Shown here piece by piece: positions 27,201 through 38,892 of a stretch of 64,000 bases of DNA. The first letter of the stretch is position 1, and every line of letters begins with the position of its first letter. The notes under the pieces were generated by a model. The model was not told where the DNA came from. It made no database searches and saw nothing but the letters and a program-made list of their open reading frames with translations. A program made the position numbers and the translations under genes. This stretch comes from Polydactylus sextarius. Taxonomy: Eukaryota > Chordata > Actinopteri > Polynemidae. Where the stretch lies: positions 7,424,885 through 7,488,884 of the forward strand of contig CM028911.1 in the NCBI GenBank assembly GCA_016801845.1, given 5' to 3'.

Positions 27201-28515
27201 TTAAAAGATTTATACACAAATGAAGTTAACCACAAGACCAGTATTAAATTAAAATGGCCAATGTCTAATTGGTCAGTTGATATTGGCACTGTGCAATATA
27301 ATTAGGGTCCAAACCCATCTTTAATTGGTAGTTTAATGACATTATAGCATATTTCTTTATAAAACTATATCTATGTTTGCGTTTGATCCATTTTCTAAGT
27401 GATGTGCAGTATACCAAATGTGTATGTGTAAGCTCATTCACTCGGTTTTAATTTGCTTTAGAGAGGCATATCCATCGTCTGCCCACTTTTATTCTAATCA
27501 CAAGCTCCAACAGGGGCCTTGATCAGCATTTTACTCCACACTTGCAATCAAGGCAGCAGATTAGATTTATCACCCGCCATCTCACTTTTCACATACCATC
27601 CCAAGAGAAGCTACCTGATGGAATCATTTTCTCCAACCATTATCACCATCGCCTTTAAATTCCGACTGTCTCTTCTTTCACTTCAGCTAAATGTCAAAAA
27701 TGGATGTCTCAACTATTTATACTTTATCCAGCCAGACAGTGTGCATGCATGTGTTGTGAAAGCTTCAAATAAGGAGAAAAGAAAACAAGGTGATGTGAGT
27801 GATGTTTGGGGAACACTGAAAAGAAAAAAATAAGCAAAAATGTTTTTGTTCAGGTGCTGGACAAAATAGAATAAAGTCTGCACAGTGCTATGTTATCAAC
27901 TATAGCCATGCAGCGCTTCAGTCAATCAGATCACCTTCAGGCATAAACCATATTCACAAGTGTATATGCTTCTCATGAAAAATGACCATCAGAAGCAGAT
28001 ACTCAAACCAGACACTAAGTGATTGAAGCCTCAGGCAAACAAAAATAATGTGCCCAAACAACAAGACTCTCATCAAAAACACAAACAATCAGAAAGTGAT
28101 ATCAGAGTAAGTAAACAAATAAATTATTTAAAAAAATTGAAAAATTTAGAAAAAAAACAGACTTGGCAAATATTCCCAGGGGTTGATCGGTGCAAAGCCT
28201 GCACATGAAAAGACAGTTGTTGTTTTTCACACGCAGCTCGCTCAATTTTGGAAGGATATTGCACATAAAAACTAAACTTGCCGTCAAGTTTAACGGCGTC
28301 TAAGCACTCTGATGCAATTCAGACCCAGAGCTTCACATACACAGGTGATTGGGTGTTAACTAACAAGTCATGAATTTCTTGGTTACAATGTGAATTGTAA
28401 CCAAGCCAATTGTAACCGGCTGCTCTTTCACATGATATGAAGCTTTATGATAGATTGCCTGTAACATTTTCTTATGATTGCAGAACTCAGTTTCTGTCTT
28501 TACTCCCAAATTCAG
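24202..28515 (+). other. nrxn1a: Intron within LNS2
   Basis: About 4.3 kb with no recognised coding sequence, RNA gene or transposon. Contains a short C-run plus CA tract at 27081-27099 and a small inverted repeat around 28381-28401 (GGTTACAAT ... ATTGTAACC). Acceptor is CAAATTCAG before 28516. Confidence 0.75.
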
Positions 28516-28957
28516 GTTGTGTACAAAAACAATGACGTGAGACTTGAGCTGTCCAGGTTGGCCAGACAGGGTGATCCCAAGATGAAGATTCATGGTACCG
28601 TGGCCTTTAAATGTGAGAACGTGGCCACTCTGGACCCCATCACATTCGAGACTCCAGAGTCTTTTATCATCCTCAACAAGTGGAACGCCAAGAAGACGGG
28701 CTCCATTTCCTTTGACTTCCGTACTACAGAGCCCAACGGCCTTCTTCTCTTCAGCCATGGCAAGCCCAAGCAGCAGCCTAAGGATTCAAAGAGCCCCCAG
28801 ACTCTCAAGGTGGACTTCTTTGCAATTGAGATGCTGGATGGCCATCTGTACCTGCTGCTGGACATGGGCTCAGGAACCACAAAAACCAGGGCAGTCAACA
28901 AGAAAGTCAATGACGGCGAGTGGTACCATGTGGACTTTCAGCGAGATGGCAGATCAG
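28516..28957 (+). CDS. nrxn1a: Neurexin 1 exon: end of LNS2 and first part of LNS3
   Basis: Phase 0 at the start, 147 codons plus one base. Residues 1-35 (VVYKNNDVRLELSRLARQG ... FKCEN) finish LNS2; Cys33 closes its disulfide with the cysteine of FMGC. LNS3 begins at about residue 39 (LDPITFETPESF) and includes SISFDFRTTEPNGLLLFSHG, the FFAIEMLDGHLYLLLDMGSG strands, and NDGEWYHVDFQRDGRS at the end. The region around residues 83-92 (KPKQQPKDSK) and the segment TTKTRAVNKK differ from mammalian NRXN1 and match what I recall of the fish nrxn1a copy. The donor is GTAATT at 28958, leaving a lone G that forms a glycine codon with the next exon. Confidence 0.97.
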
Positions 28958-29267
28958 GTAATTTTACAGTGCATGATCAAATACAATATTTTCAGCTGAA
29001 GAACGTGTAGGCTCTTGTTGTACCTACAGTGACCCTGAGTGTATCTCAACAGAAGTAAACACATGCAAATATAGAAAACATTTTCACCACTTTGACAGCA
29101 TGTATGCATATGTTTTATTTAACTGCGATACGTTAAGCTTCATAGGCCACTGTGTTCATAAATATTTGCATGTTTGTTGTTATAATGATGACTAGTCTGT
29201 TTGCTGAATGTCTATTATAGAATCATAGAATCATACTATAAAACATTACTCTCCTATATTGAGATCT

Positions 29268-29300
29268 TTGCTGTGCAAGATAAATTATCTTGCACAGCAA
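29268..29300. repeat. Perfect inverted repeat, 16-bp arms, 1-base centre
   Basis: The left arm TTGCTGTGCAAGATAA (29268-29283) is exactly complementary to the right arm at 29285-29300. Part of the arm (GCAAGATAAATTA) is repeated directly just after, at about 29297-29309, which suggests a small duplication event. The loop of one base makes it a DNA palindrome rather than a good RNA hairpin. Confidence 0.85.
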
Positions 29301-31458
29301 GATAAATTATTTAAGTACAAGAAAAATACTACTGTAAAGTCACAGATAACTGTTCTCTCTGAGAAATGCAGGGCGACAGTAAATATATCTCCACAGTAGA
29401 TGCTCTTTGTAAATATTTCTAGTCTTTTAATATAAAAAGTTTTTGATCCTAGTAACCTAATGTTCAAATAGTGGTACCTGTGTGTCACACGTCAGGATTT
29501 CAGACTCAGAGTATTTGCCACAAAATAACTTTGCCCTGTGTCCCATTGTGTCCTCTAAGCCCTGCGTTGCTCTGCTGTGGTCCCTGTTGATTTGCTTATC
29601 TAAGCAGCAATTTGTTAGCGTGTGCTTAGAGCCAAGGCCTTGCAATGTCATGCTGTAAATTAGATATACCCCTTGACCATGTTTTCCACTCCATCTCAAG
29701 AGGTGGAAATTAGATTAACTGTTTCATTACACCCCCCCCCAAACCTCAAAGCAATTCCGAGTTGTGGTGTAAATTGAACGATATACACTGTTAAAATAGC
29801 AACAGAGCCCATAGACTATAGTACTATATGATAATATACTGTATAACTCTGACCAGCTGCTGCTTAACGTGAGAGTGAATGAGGGGAGAGAAAAAAATGC
29901 TGTGGGCGACTTCTCAAATAACATAAATCTACAACATTTAGTTATGGTAGACCAAACTCTAAGAAACACTGTTTTTCTAAATTACATTGTGTTCATTATC
30001 TGTCTAGTAACCTCCCATCATCCACCCCCGCACACTTACTGTGCACAGAGTACACACAAGCTCACACGCATGCTTTTTTTTTTTTTTTAGTCAAGCTCTC
30101 TCTTCTTACTGTTCTCTCTGTCTACCCTGCCTAAGTTTCCATGGAAACAGGAGGTGGTCTCTCCCAGGACTGAGACAGTTACTATGCTGAGCTGTGCACT
30201 AATGACATTTCAGAATAACTTTTTTTCCTTTCCTCAAGTCTAAGACATTAACACTTATATACTGGAAGATAAAGGAGACATAAAAAGGTTTGGGCAATAT
30301 GATGATTTTTCATATAAGGAGAGTAAAATGGCAAGAAGGGCTTATATACAGCGATTCGAATTACATAGTAGTTTTTTTTTTTAAATTTACCAGAGCTATT
30401 TTATCTTTGCTCACCTTTTAAGTTTAAGCCAATTAAACCCCACATCCCTGCTAAGTCTAAAATCTTTCATCCCAACATTTTCCTGATCTACACAGAGCAC
30501 AATTGTTTACAGTGTGTAATGATGTGTGTGTGCTGCACCTCGAGTGGAAACGATGGATTTTTTTTTTTTTTTTTTTTTGCTTTTATACTGAATAGGCCTC
30601 ATGTGATTTCCATTCCCGCAGGAAGCATGTAATTTTAATGGTACATTAAATAGCAGAGTGATAGAAAACTTTACTAAATGTGGCCATTTCTATTTATTTT
30701 TTCTAATCTAATAAAATTATTAACACACCAAGATATTTGAATAAAAGCAGAGCTGATGATGACCTTTGTGAAGTGCAGAAATTACTAATTTTCATATGCA
30801 CAGGGTGATCCAAAAGAAAAGAAAAGCAGAAGGGAATAATTATGTTTGAGGTGCATACCACTGTAAACAATTTGTTAACTTTATAAGCCTAAATGACTTT
30901 AATGACTCCCTGTCAACATATTAAAAGTAAAATTGACACAATGAAAGTCTGACTCACAAAAGCTATAATACAATAATATGACTTTTTTATACTGTGTAAT
31001 ACTTCATAGATTTAAGGTAATTTTGAAACATCAAAACATAATTCAATAGTCTCCTGAGAGCATGCCTCGTGAAACATATGGTATGCTCTGCTTTTCATCT
31101 GTGTGTCAGATGTTTTATTAATACACACCACCAAGCACATCACTCAAAAACAAAAGTTCAACACAGCATCTAGACGTAATTATCTACAGCCGGATAGTCC
31201 ATGTGCAGCACCTCCTGCAGCCGTGACAATGGTGAGATAATGATCCTTGCCCTATTTAGTTTAGCCGTCTCCTCCTGCAGGAAGCGAGCCTGTAAATGGA
31301 CTCTTGCTCTCAGACAGCATCTTCTAACCTCAATGCATTAGAGTCGCTAAGAGACACTCTGCTTTTAAGTGAGGGCTGCTGGGCTGGGAGTGCCTTGGGT
31401 CACTCATCAGAGACATTACACGGACATTGCTCTGTTATAGCCCCACTTCCTGGGTGGG

Positions 31459-31493
31459 CACACACACACACACACCACCACCACCACCACCAC
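31459..31493. repeat. CA and CCA microsatellite
   Basis: A (CA)n run passes directly into (CCA)n. A second CA-rich stretch follows at about 31520-31565. Open frames here show runs of histidine, proline or valine and are artefacts of the repeat. Confidence 0.85.
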
Positions 31494-33424
31494 TACTTCA
31501 ATACACAGGCATGCACACGCAAACGGCACACAAACAGACACATGCGTGTACATACACACACACATATAGACAACACATCCCCAAGCCTCGTAGCCCACTC
31601 ACAAGATTCTCTCTCTACAGAGAATCCAATCACATAGAGAGATTTGGCCGTATCGCCCTAACTGGATTGTAGTAATCCCCTGTCTAACATGTTTTGTGGA
31701 TGTGTGAGTGGGGTTAGGGTACATCATGCCAAGCTGAGCCTGGCTGCTGATGCAGAAAGTGTGAGAGAGATCTGAGCTGTCATTTGGACCCCTGCCTTCA
31801 GGTTTGATGATGGAGTACCACTTATGGGTCAGCCCATAGAGAAAGAGAGAGAGAGAGCGAGTGCAAGTGTGGTCAGAGTGTTTTAAAGTTTGCAGGAATG
31901 CTGCTCTTTGTCATCATTATTCATCTTCATGTATTGCCTGCATCATCGTTTTGATCAACTCTCCTTTACTGCACATCCTGTACTTATGTCTCAAGATATT
32001 ATTTGCTGCTGTGCTTCCTCATCTGCTTTCTTATCTGTCATCATATACCCCTCCCCTCATCTTCTTTCCAGACATCTTTATCTCCATGTTCCCATCTTGT
32101 TCTGCATCCATCTCCTCCTTTTTTATGCTCGGTAGGAGACACATCCCCTTCCTCTTTTGGCTATAACTAGTGTTCCAAACATAGGCAGTCCTGCAGTGTG
32201 TTTCCCAAGCTGCATACCAGCTGATGATGGCACATGTCCCCATGGGACTGCATAGTGCCTCATGACTTAACATAGCTTGACTGTGTTTAAACACTTCCTT
32301 ACAGGACTTTGACAAGTGAGCAGAACACTCTACCAGAAGCCTGAAAGATGCTGACATCTTTCTCTTGCCTTGCACTTACATCAATTTAGACAGACATGCT
32401 TACTGCAGACTTATAGCATCTTTGTTTGCTTGTTACAGCTCATATAAAGCTTAAGTATAGAAGCCTTTAGATAATGACTTATGAAGCATTTATTTTGTGA
32501 ATGTATAATCCACAAATTAGAATTCAAATCATAATTATTTCATACTGTAGATTCTTCATTGTCACACGCTGACATCTGACAGTGAATTTGTGTCTATATT
32601 TCTATCACGATTCATGCTGACCATCATTCTTCAGCCCGGCACCTGCTCTACTCTGAGAAAAGTTTCCTCGCTAATGAGTTTGATGTAGTGAGCTCGTTAG
32701 CTATAACCTGAAGGGAGCTGTTCTGGCTGCGTGACGGGTGGCCCTTGCCAAGTGCGCAAAGCTTGGAAGTCACAACAGCTGCGGCTGGAGAGAGCAGGGG
32801 CAGTGGGTGGCGGCAGGAAAGTGCTGGAACAGATGCCTGGGGCCGAGACCCTGAGAAAAGAGCTGGAACATGTTAGTGGGACCAGGTTAATCATTGTGCA
32901 CTAGGTCCTTAGCTGTCTTTCTCAAGCGCTTTTGCAAGAAGGCTGGCTCACCTTGGCGATAAAAAAAAAAACATTCATAGCCAAGATTATTTTTAGCTCG
33001 CGCACCAAGTTCAATACATTTTCTTTTGTGGCAGCCCTGCTTTAGATTTAAAAGATCAAGGAACGGAACATAGAAAACCACTACAAATTTGTACTTTCAC
33101 CGAGAAAAGATGTAAAGATGTTCATCATTCATATAATTAATTGTGATATGTACAATCATTCATGATAATGGTTACTGCAATGAAATGTAAAAACCCCCAT
33201 TTAATGTCTAATGTGTCTCAAGTAACCCTGCAGAAAATACTTTGGCTTAGGGCTTGTTTGACTAAAGAAGAAACTTAAAAGCTGCAGTCTTCTTCTGCAT
33301 ACAAACAGTTAGGACTCTGCCATTTAGCCTGAGGCAATCAGCTAATAGCTGCTTCATATCTGCCATGGCATGCATCTGCCACTCAAAATGCAAATTATGA
33401 TTTTATGGCAATTTCACTTTTGAG

Positions 33425-33720
33425 CATCTTTAGCCTGCCAGTCTCCCCAGGCGGTGGCCCGCGTGGCTCCTCCGCGGCATGGTGTATAGATTACTGGACG
33501 AGGATGTGGGCAGTGGAGGCAGCCGCCATTAATTAAAGATCCACAGTGGCTCCTGCACAGAGAGTAACAGATCCATATACAAATTAATCACCCGGTCTGA
33601 GTCCCACAGTAAGGCTTCCCTTTTCCACAGTTTTACAGTCCAGTCATGTCCGCTGTTGTTTACCGTGCTCCAGATCGAGAATTAAACCTGAATGAGAGCG
33701 ATAAATCATGGTGAGGAAAC
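33425..33720. other. GC-richer, repeat-free intronic patch; possible conserved non-coding element
   Basis: Unlike the AT-rich flanks, this patch has balanced composition, no simple repeats, and two ATTAAT-type homeodomain cores (near 33530 and 33583) beside GC-rich sequence (about 33448-33480). This makes it a candidate enhancer. Only composition and motifs support it. Confidence 0.2.
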
Positions 33721-34284
33721 ACACAAAGTCTCATTGCAGGTTTATGTGTCGGAGAGGCAAACAGAAGGAGAGACAGGGTGAAAAAACAGCCTGCAGTCCG
33801 TTAATCAAGTTCAAAAAGATGGCTACGTTTTTTGTTGTTGTTTTTTTCCCTTTTTTTTTCCTTTTTTTTTTTTTTTTTTTTGGTTCACTGAAATGATACA
33901 GGGAGCAATGATTTTTCTTTTCCCATCTTCTCTTTTTTATGACCACTGCTTTATAGATAAAGGAGATTTATTATGGGAAATCCAAAGAAAATGGAGAAGA
34001 TGCTCTTGGGATCCCAGATTAGGCTACTAATAGACTAGCTGCCCTGTGATTAATGTGTCTTATCAACACTCATCAGTCACTCTAAATGAAGAAAATCCTG
34101 ACCCTGTCCAGATAGATAACACCAATTAGGCTAATTTCTTCATCAAATCATCTTTAAATGGGTCTTCTCTGCATGTTTATGTTTCTTCAGGATCAGAGGA
34201 TTTCATATGGCATCTACAGTCATCAATATGTGTCTATATGCCAGTCTAGTAAATTAGATAAAATTTTCACTTTTTTTCTTCTAG

Positions 34285-34668
34285 GTACCATCTCAATCAA
34301 TACCCTCCGCACTGCCTACACAGCCCCTGGAGAAAGTGAGATCCTGGACTTGGATGACAACCTCTTCCTTGGGGGTCTGCCAGAGAACAAAATGGGGCTA
34401 GTGTTCCCCACTGAGGTGTGGACAGCGCTGCTCAACTACGGCTACGTGGGCTGCATCAGGGATCTATTCATTGACGGACAGAGCAAGGATGTCCGGCGCC
34501 TGGCCGAGGTCCAGAAGGCTGCCGGGGTGAAGCCCTCGTGCTCTAAGGAGCCTCCCAAACAGTGTTTGAGCAACCCCTGCCAAAACAATGGGATCTGTAG
34601 GGAGGGCTGGAACCGCTATGTGTGTGACTGTTCTGGGACCGGATACCTAGGACGTTCCTGTGAAAGAG
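34285..34668 (+). CDS. nrxn1a: Neurexin 1 exon: end of LNS3 and the second EGF-like module
   Basis: After TTCTTCTAG, two bases complete a glycine codon, then 127 codons and one base. Residues 1-85 complete LNS3 (TISINTLRTAYTAPGE, then DDNLFLGGLPEN, then YGYVGCIRDLFIDGQS, ending in VKPSC). Residues 91-125 form the second EGF-like module with the standard six cysteines at 93, 98, 104, 113, 115 and 125 (C-x4-C-x5-C-x8-C-x-C-x9-C). The EGF module acts as a hinge between the LNS2-LNS3 and LNS4-LNS5 blocks of alpha-neurexin. The segment KEPPKQCLSNPCQNNG is fish-like. The donor is GTAGGA at 34669, a non-consensus form. Confidence 0.97.
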
Positions 34669-37600
34669 GTAGGACTTTTTTCTTTTTGTTTCTTGTTTCA
34701 TTTTGTCTACTCAGCTGTTTGGAAGCACATCATTCAGTGGCACAGTGACACACTTCTTCTTCTCTACATTTTGTCTTTATCACAGAAGTGTGAATGTAAC
34801 AGACATCAAAGTCAACCAGAAAAACAGCGAGTATAATCATATCTTCTATAGATTAAACAGTCTTTGGTTTTTGCTCTTTTAAGTTGATGCTGAGCATCTC
34901 AGCATCATCAGACCAAATCCAGCAGGTAGTGTTTGTATCCAGCCTGATCGTTGGACATTAGCAAACTGACAGTAATGTAAGTCAGGGGAAGAAAGTACTT
35001 GTGGAGATAGACAACCAGAGAGAGGCAGACAGAATAAGTCTGGGTACATAAAGTGTTTACTGGCTGATGTTAGACCATGTTGAGTGGCAGGTGACTGATG
35101 CACCACTGAGGTGCTCCTGGTCACGTCCTCCATGCACACCAGCCTGTAAATTGGCTGTCTTCTTCTAACCATTTGGCTCATCAAACCATTCGCTCATGAC
35201 CAGACCTGGTGCAGAATACTTATCCCCCCTCTCCTCCACAGAAGAGAAATAGGAGAAGTGTGTCACATAGCCAACTTTTACAGGCTCGTGTCTTAGCTGG
35301 AACACATCTAACTCTACAGCAGTTTATCATATGGAAATCACAGTTTTTATAGGTGCTCATACTCAAATAAAACACCATCTTCTCAAACTCCTCAGCAGTG
35401 TTCTATAATGGTAGAATCATAACTTATAGCTTTATAACCGATATCTGTTTATGTGTTTGTCTGTAGTAAGCACTGCATTTGCTTGAAGCTACCCCAGAGA
35501 CTATCTTGCTTAACACTCCACTGCAGATTCTTTTTACTGTAGGCCTATTTCAATTTGTTATTACTGTAGCTGTAATGTAGCTGAAAATAAGAGGCAGTCA
35601 TGAAGACATTTCTTGGCTTACAAATGGCAAAGCTCAGCATGGACACTATTTTCTGCTCATTCAGCAGTAGCTTGTTGGCCTGGTGGCCAGAGGATTGTCC
35701 TTTGACCCCTTTGATTGAAATCTAGGCTGATTAAAACAACAACAACAACCAGCTGTGTGAGGAGACCAAATCCATCTTTCACTTTCTAATATTATCTGCT
35801 CTGTGGCAATTATTCTAATTTCATAATCAGACTGAATGAATCATATGTTGAATGTATAGTTCATTTGGAATATTAACTCAAATTAACATAACTGCATAGA
35901 ATTTGTGGATAATGAAAATCAGTTGAAGGTCTGAGAATATTATTCAATAGTTTTCAATGAATAATCACAACTCAGTTGCATAATGAAATGATTTTCTTCT
36001 GCATTCATGAATTAAACAGTGATTCAATCACTATGGATATTCACTGCATTTAAAGCTGCTGTACACTGTGAATTTATTGTGAAAAATTACTTTTATTTGT
36101 ATATGTGTGTATATATCTCTTATGCTTTGCGGGTGGTAAAGATTTTATGTAGCAGCAGAATGTATGGAACAGACATCACGCAATCTCAACCGAGCGAAAG
36201 CAGCAAATAAGCGAAAACAGTTAACATCTGCATAATCAAGGTAAATGTCAAAAAGAGCCCAAGCATGTGACACTGTTATCACAGTGTGATTCATCTGCAC
36301 AGGAACGACAGCCAGAACAGTTTCTCATTGGGGAAAAGAAAAAAAAAAAAAGAAAAAAAGAAGTGTAGTTGGAATGTAACACGTCCCACGCAGAGCTCTA
36401 CGTGTGCTCGTGCTTCTTGTCTGTGCTTAAATCATTCAACTGATGAAAATGCTGTTGCCTAAATATTCTGTAATTGCAATGTGTGACACGTCTGGCTGAT
36501 GACATGATAAAGAGACAGCTTGACGCCGATCGAAATCTGCTGAGTCAAATGGAAGCAAAATAACACCAAAGATGTGATTCCAGAAAGATGTTGCTTTTCC
36601 TGTTTCCTGTTAAGTATGCAGTTTAATCCCTGATGAATGTGTAATGATACATTGTATTATTGGCCTTTTGAATGCACAAATGTAGCTGATGTTAAAACAG
36701 TAAATGGATATTTAAACTAAAAGAGTATTGAGAGATTCTAAATCTCCTTTGTTTCTGTTGAACGAGTCAGTTAGGTTTGGTTCAATGCTGCTCTGATTTT
36801 CCACATGTGCATTTCCATTCTTGTTAATGAGTTGACAGGAATTAGGGCATAGTACATGAGGGAGGTAGAGTGGGCACAGGATATGGATAGTTTCATTTCA
36901 GGAAGATAATTACTTATCCGTAGAGTGTTCTTGAATTAAAAAAAAAAAAAGTATAATCTGAACCAACTTCATTTGAAAACAAGAGCAAAACCCCCTACAT
37001 TTGGATCAACTACTCCACTGTGACCTCCTCTCCTGTTCATCCTAACACTCAAGCGTCTTCTGGCGTTTCAGCTCCCCTGTCCAACTCTCCTGTTTTTTTC
37101 CCCCTGGTTGTCTCTGCCTTGTGTAGAGTGTGAGTGGGAGCAGTGGTACGGAGGATGGGCCCCGGCGTGCTGCCAGCTGTTTTGATGGCTCCAGATTGCC
37201 TCTGCGCTGGTAGGATGAAGCAGGCACCAGCAGGCTGAGGAGCTGTCAAAAGAATTACCCCAGCTCTCACTTATCCATGCATGGTGTACCACCCGGTGGC
37301 AAAATGTAGCTACTGCATATGGCGTAGGAGGAGGAGGACAACAATGAGTGGAAGGAACAGGAGGTGGAGTTTCAGAAGAGAACCATGGAGCTATTCGCCC
37401 TATTTTGAGAGATTTAATTAAGCAGACAAAGCAATTTTCCCCCTTGCATCCCAAATGTCTTCCCCTTCATTGTTCCTCCAGTTGCTAATTAGCCCAAATA
37501 TTAGTCTTGCGGTGTGAGGCTAAAGCAGCCTCCCAGATGGTGAAGTAGGTGCGTTGCAGCACATGCTCGTATTCCCTAATGCGATATGACATGCTGAATT

Positions 37601-38293
37601 TCAGCACTGACAGCACCTGCATTGTTTCACATGAACAGTAGTTACACATACATGAGATGAATGAAGATAAATGCTGAGGATCAACACACATATTGCATAC
37701 ATACGCCTACAACTTTCTGAAATGTTTACATGAATCAACATCTGTTATTCTCAGTATTTATAATAGGTCTCTGGCATCCATATCGTAGGTCACAACAACA
37801 GAATGTATCAAAACATTATGAAAATTGGTGTAACTGTAGGAAAACAGGTTCTTTTTGGCACAATTATTGCTTTTCAGAGCATAAAAACATTCCCCATTGT
37901 TCCGAAGCAAAAGGTAAGAGGTGCAGAATGTTATTGCATAATTGTGAAATGCCCTTAAAGGAAGGTTTTAGCATTAAAATGCATTTTAGCCATGGCCTCT
38001 GACAGAACACTGTGTGTTAGTCACCATTCGCCACACTTGATATATATGTCACAAATTAGAGAAAATTGTTCGTCTCACGGCCTTAAGCCATGTGCACAGA
38101 TGCGCAGAACATTGGTTGAACAACATGGAAAATGTGACTGTCTGGAGTTCTAGGGGTTGATTATCTGAGGATAGAGGCTCGTGTTGTGGAATAAAGATTT
38201 GGCTGGGAGTGAACTTAACAGTCAACTTTTGTACACAAATTTAAGAGAAACATTCAAATTAATCTTACAGTATTTGTCAAAAGGTCATAGTGA

Positions 38294-38320
38294 CAAGACA
38301 GTGTAATTTACACTGTCTTG
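38294..38320. repeat. Perfect inverted repeat, 13-bp arms, 1-base centre
   Basis: CAAGACAGTGTAA at 38294-38306 is exactly complementary to 38308-38320 with a single T between. It is a near-perfect DNA palindrome in an otherwise plain intron. Confidence 0.85.
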
Positions 38321-38859
38321 ATGTTCGGTTTCTACAACTTCTGATAATAGGTCTTGTTGAAAGACCTTAATAGCACAGCAGTGACCAATGACTGAAGATT
38401 ATCTTGTAAATCATTAAACTAAATGGTAATTCTTCTTTAATGGTCTCAGTGGGCTGAGAAACCTAATTCTCACATACTAAATCTTTACCATCTTGGCTAT
38501 CACGTGTATTCCAGACAGGACTCGCTGAAGCTGCAGATTCTACCGCTCTGAACGCATGAATCCATTTCTTGTCTTCGCTCACATTACGCAGGCCTAATGA
38601 AGTTGCCGTATGGTCAAAGAGTAGCAGCTGTCTGGCCAGTGATGATCCTGCTTCTTTCTGTATGGAAAGAGAATAGTTTTCCCTGTCTTGGGGTATTCAC
38701 TCAAAAGACAGATTCTCATATACCTAAGATTGTATATACTATACTAAGACACTCAAAGACAGCTGCAGTGACGAAGACATGAGCTGCTTTGAATTATTTA
38801 TGATATCTCTGAGCCATTTCTTCTTGTTTATTATGGATGTTATAAAACATCCACATTCC

Positions 38860-38892
38860 AGCTTTTGGAAAAACATACATTTTCCAAAAGCT
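38860..38892. repeat. Hairpin, 13-bp stem and 7-base loop
   Basis: AGCTTTTGGAAAA at 38860-38872 pairs perfectly with 38880-38892. The loop is seven bases, so an RNA stem-loop is possible, but the stem is too short for a microRNA precursor. Confidence 0.8.

Larger units (their letters stand above)
28958..34284 (+). other. nrxn1a: Intron within LNS3
   Basis: About 5.3 kb. It holds a perfect 16-bp hairpin at 29268-29300, a poly-C run near 29731-29741, poly-T tracts near 30065-30088 and 30559-30578, a CA/CCA microsatellite at 31459-31493, a GA tract at 31838-31858, and a relatively GC-rich, repeat-free patch at about 33425-33720. No exon or other gene recognised. Acceptor is TTCTTCTAG. Confidence 0.75.

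Noticed and set aside
31296..31672. Histidine/threonine- and proline-rich open frames
   Set aside because: Produced by the CA/CCA microsatellite.
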